From NCBI GenBank assembly GCA_027625915.1, contig JANTQA010000063.1, forward strand, positions 1,302,001-1,366,000: DNA of 64,000 bases, given 5' to 3'. The translations under genes were made by a program, and so were the position numbers. Below the pieces are notes generated by a model that was given only the letters and a program-made list of their open reading frames with translations, had not been told where the DNA came from and did no database searches. Below, one piece after another: positions 60,901 through 64,000 of the stretch. The stretch comes from Anaeramoeba flamelloides. Taxonomy: Eukaryota; Metamonada; Anaeramoebidae. Every line of letters starts with the position of its first letter. The stretch's first letter is position 1.

Positions 60901-62102
60901 AAAGATATTTTACAACTTTGGAGTCTGAATATTGATGACCCAACCTTATATTCATGATAAAATATGGATTTTTTCTGAATTTGTTAGTGGTTTTCAACCA
61001 ATATAAAGATCATTTTTAATTGATGATGATAAAAAAACATTACTAATCTTCTTTTTAGTGGCACTTGAACCATGAACCACTAAGGGATTTTACACCTCAT
61101 AACAACATACTTTAATCTTGGGGCACTCCTTGAAAGAGGCTTATAGCTTAAAAATAAATAATGAAGAATTTTACTCTTTTTGACAAAACATACTTAAATT
61201 TTAATAAACAATTTTTGTAAAGTTCACTTAAAGTAAATGATTGAATAATCATATTTTAGTTTTATTCTTTGGAAAATAGTCAAAGTTGGGATATTGTCCA
61301 ATTCTGAAAAAAATACTAATCACTCTCTGAAAATATATTTAATAATTTTTTTGAATGATTAAAGCCACTCTAAATTTGTCTATAATTAAAGTGTGTTGTG
61401 ATTTGAGAAAATCATATTTGTGCTTAATTGTTCAAATTTCTCAAAAAAAAAAAACGTTTAAAGTTTTTATTGAATAACAAATTATTGGATTTTTAATTAA
61501 TAATTTATAAGATTGAAAAAACATATGAAATGAAAAAAAAATAATCTAATGTAAATCCTGAAAAAGTGTAAGCATGGTAATTTCAGTATAAAAAAATAAG
61601 AATTTTTGTTTTAAATAACAAAACCCAATTTAAAAAATTTCAAGTTTTATTGATCTAGTGTAATCTTACTCAGAGTTTAAGATGATTATTTTTCATAAAA
61701 AAAGTGAAAAAAAAATTAAAATATTCTTGTAAGAATTTAACAGTATCAATTGGAAAAAATTAGTAAAAGTTGATTTAAAGATATAGACTGTTTGTTAAAT
61801 TGATAAAAATGATTAAAAAATTAATATTTTTTTTATTTCGCACGCCTATGTTTATTCAACAAACAGGCAATGTTTTTAAAAAATAAGAATAATAAATTTA
61901 TAAAAAGGAAAGGAATGAAAAAAACAAAAAAGAAAAGAAAATAAATTTCTCAATTTGAAAAAACTTGGTATTTTTCAATAAAATAAAAAAAAAATCAATT
62001 AATCAATTAAATCAATTAGAGGGCTGTGAAAGAATTTTCAAAAGTAATCACAAATATAATTCTAGTCATAATAAATCTAATTCTGATTAAATTCTCAGGT
62101 AG
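54946..62102. other. Long gene-free region between the coiled-coil gene and the cyclin
   Basis: Over 7 kb I find no convincing gene on either strand. Short ORFs near 55920, 56964 and 58985 are low-complexity or have no domain. It contains MITE family E copy 3 (56315-56481) and many homopolymers. Promoter elements of the divergently distant genes cannot be recognised. Confidence 0.5.
56315..56481. mobile_element. MITE family E, copy 3 (best ends)
   Basis: 167 bp. The left end TACTGGTATTTGAATAATAA then ATGGG is the complement of the right end CCCATTTAGAATTCAAATAC then CAGTA. The interior includes TTTTTTTTCACTTCATTTTT and GGAAAAGGAAGTGAAAATTC. No ORF is seen. Confidence 0.8.
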
Positions 62103-63311
62103 TTAATTAAATTCGGTTTTTATTTTTAATTTGGAAACTTCCCTTAAATTTTCATCGCCATATTTTTCATAAGGAGATTTGTATTTGGAAGTAGGTGCGT
62201 TTTTAAATGCCTGTATTAAAAAGGACATGCATTCTTTCAATTCGGTATCTGTATATCCCGTATAGTGTTCCATTGTTTTATCCCACCAATGCTTCTTCTC
62301 GAGATCGTTGTTTTGATCATACAAAATCCATCTTGCAGCTGCCACGCAGCATGCTGCGATCATTGACGGCTTGAAATATAAGAAAAAGTATTCGAGGGAT
62401 TGCAACTCCAAAAGATAGTTAGCGATGAGCATGACCTTTATCGATGCAGACGACGCTCTTAAATACCACCTCAGGAAATGCTTTGGTGTGACAACGGTGC
62501 ATTGGAACCGTAAGCAATTGAGGATTAACGTTTCGGATCGCAAAATTTGCACCGGCGTGCAAAAGTTCTTTGTATATTCACTCAGCTCTTCGATTTCGGG
62601 AGAATAGATCTCTTCATATTTGGATGCAATAAATATACAGGTTATGGCTACCAATTGTAAATACCTCTGTGGGGTTTCTTGCTTCGTTAAGAAACGATCA
62701 AAATAATTGATTGCCAAATAATATGTCTCAGAATGTAAATTCAATTCTTGGCAAACTGCATTCATCCAATTAACCAAGATCTTCCTTTGTAAAGATTGCA
62801 AATGCTTTTGTTTATCTTCTAAATAAGTTGGTGATGGTAAGTGATTTGTTTCCCTTTTTCGATAATTTTCATAAATCTCTTTGCTATATTCTGAAACAAA
62901 TAAAATATCATTTCGATGGTGAAAATTAATGTCCAGAATTTTGTCAATTTCTTTATTTTTTTCAATTTCTTTGACACACCCCTCTTCATCCCCATCCTCG
63001 TACTCTTCTTCTCGATATTTTTCTTCCTCTTCCTCTTCCTCGTCTTCTTCATCTTCCTCTTCCTCTTCATCTTCATCTTCATCTTCATCTTCATCTTCAT
63101 CTTCTTCAACAATATTTTTCTCTTTTTGATCAAAAACAAACTCTGATTCATATTCTTCTTCACTTTCTGTTTCAGTATTGTTTTCTGATTCAATTTCATC
63201 ATTTAAACTTATATCATTTTCAGAAGATATATTTGGATTTGTTTGCGACTCATAATCAGATAAAGACGATGGTGAAGTGAAAACTTCTTGTTCTTTTATT
63301 TTGGATCCCAT
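62103..63311 (-). CDS. Cyclin (A/B-like, two-fold cyclin box)
   Basis: Predicted activating subunit of a cyclin-dependent kinase. Single exon, 402 aa, ATG at 63311. Residues 1-115 are acidic and Ser-rich, with a Glu/Asp run at about 69-110 encoded by repeated GATGAA/GAAGAG triplets. The N-terminal cyclin box spans about 145-275: QRKILVNWMNAVCQELNLHS (175-194), YYLAINYFDRFL, LQLVAITCIFIASKYEEIYS (218-237) and ILRSETLILNCLRF. Lys231 and Glu260 lie 29 residues apart, as do the CDK-contacting Lys266 and Glu295 of human cyclin A. The C-terminal box follows (TPKHFLRWYLRASS to about 370, with FKPSMIAACCVAAARWIL). The usual MRAIL hydrophobic-patch motif reads QRKIL. No RxxL destruction box or KEN box is seen in the N-terminal arm. 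A/B-type is the closest match by overall motif pattern, but subtype is uncertain. Confidence 0.93.
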   Translation of the reverse strand: MGSKIKEQEVFTSPSSLSDYESQTNPNISSENDISLNDEIESENNTETESEEEYESEFVFDQKEKNIVEEDEDEDEDEDEDEEEEEDEEDEEEEEEEKYREEEYEDGDEEGCVKEIEKNKEIDKILDINFHHRNDILFVSEYSKEIYENYRKRETNHLPSPTYLEDKQKHLQSLQRKILVNWMNAVCQELNLHSETYYLAINYFDRFLTKQETPQRYLQLVAITCIFIASKYEEIYSPEIEELSEYTKNFCTPVQILRSETLILNCLRFQCTVVTPKHFLRWYLRASSASIKVMLIANYLLELQSLEYFFLYFKPSMIAACCVAAARWILYDQNNDLEKKHWWDKTMEHYTGYTDTELKECMSFLIQAFKNAPTSKYKSPYEKYGDENLREVSKLKIKTEFN

Positions 63312-64000
63312 ATTTTCATCATGTGATTGATCATAATTTTTTTCTGATTTTTTTTTTTTATTATTTTATTTTAAAAGATATATATTGTTCAATCAAAAAA
63401 AAAAAAAATAAAATAAATATTTAATGAGGTTTGTGTAATTTTTTTTTATGTATTTTGGAACTAATTGCTAATGTTAGAGAATGGATTTTTTTTTGTGATT
63501 AGTTCTTTTTTTAAAATTTTTATTTTTTTTCTTTAATAGAAAAGTTGCACATTTTTTGATTTTTTTAATACAAAGGTTTTAAATTGGATAAAGATGAAAT
63601 AATAAATAGCATTTTATAAAATATTATCACCCTCGCAATTAATATTGAATTGAAGAAACTCTTTCTGAAAAAACAATGTAAAAAGTAAAAAATTGTTTTG
63701 TTAACTTCCAGAAAATAAATAGTAAAAAATAAAAAAAAAAAGTAAATATTCATTAGCTTTAAAATGAATGAACGAATCAAAACACAGTTTTATTTGAGTG
63801 GCTTTGTCAAAAACTTGATTAATAATTTCAAGTTTGGAAATTATTTCAAAAAAAAAAATTATGAGGGATCTTTTTCCTAATATTAATCTTGATTGAAGGG
63901 TTATCAAAAATTAAAGAAATTTAAGTTTTAATTTTTTCGCATTTTGCCGAAAAAAATGGCTTTTCTTAACTTTGTTTCTTTTTGATGGAAACAAAAAAAA
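63312..64000. other. Upstream flank of the cyclin gene
   Basis: AT-rich sequence with no recognised gene or repeat. Minus-strand ORFs at 63565 and 63701 show no domain. Confidence 0.4.

Noticed and set aside
62916-63146. Plus-strand ORFs encoding Phe/Ile and Ser repeats opposite the cyclin acidic arm
   Set aside because: They are antisense shadows of the GATGAA-type codon repeats.

Overview
The window is about 80% A+T, with long homopolymer runs, proteins rich in Lys/Asn/Glu, spliceosomal introns that follow GT...AG, and TAA/TGA stops in the standard code. It is nuclear DNA of a free-living, probably amoeboid, protist. The domain set (RGS with DUF547 and PAS, coiled-coil RasGEF, Arf-GAP) and the low-complexity style recall Anaeramoeba and similar amoebae. 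That placement is an impression from protein style, not a demonstrated assignment. I see no bacterial, organellar, tRNA or rRNA features.

Seven protein-coding genes can be supported, all on the minus strand. From low to high coordinate they are: a Q/N-rich protein (288-1371); a small Arf GTPase-activating protein (5974-6677, two exons); a MEMO1-family protein (8313-9218, one exon); a four-exon gene for a PAS-RGS-DUF547 signalling protein (13915-22450); a six-exon gene for a coiled-coil RasGEF (27756-44047); a small coiled-coil protein with a very basic tail (49276-54945); and a cyclin (62103-63311, one exon). I rebuilt exons by joining ORF segments at GT/AG sites with matching phase. The strongest case is the RGS domain, whose two halves lie on either side of a 3.7-kb intron. 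Three genes act on small or heterotrimeric G proteins (Arf-GAP, RGS, RasGEF), but nothing shows that they work together.

Most of the rest is introns and intergenic DNA filled with short non-autonomous DNA transposons (MITE-like). At least eight families can be recognised because two or more copies, or two inverted ends, occur in this window. They include: families with TA-flanked ends starting AAC (A, B); a family with GGG ends and an exact 8-bp target duplication (C, hAT-like); families with long terminal inverted repeats (F, H); and hairpin-forming short elements (E, P and the 41-kb hairpins). One degenerate 1.04-kb Tc1/mariner transposon (46798-47833) still carries recognisable transposase motifs and ends of the same TA/AAC type. 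It may be related to the source that mobilised the smaller families. Several insertions are nested, giving a relative order of events.

Introns are of two kinds: short (85-233 bp) and very long (1.5-5.1 kb). The long ones carry most of the repeats. Large gene-free stretches at 9.2-13.9, 22.5-27.7, 44.0-49.3 and 54.9-62.1 kb hold only repeats and AT-rich sequence as far as I can see.
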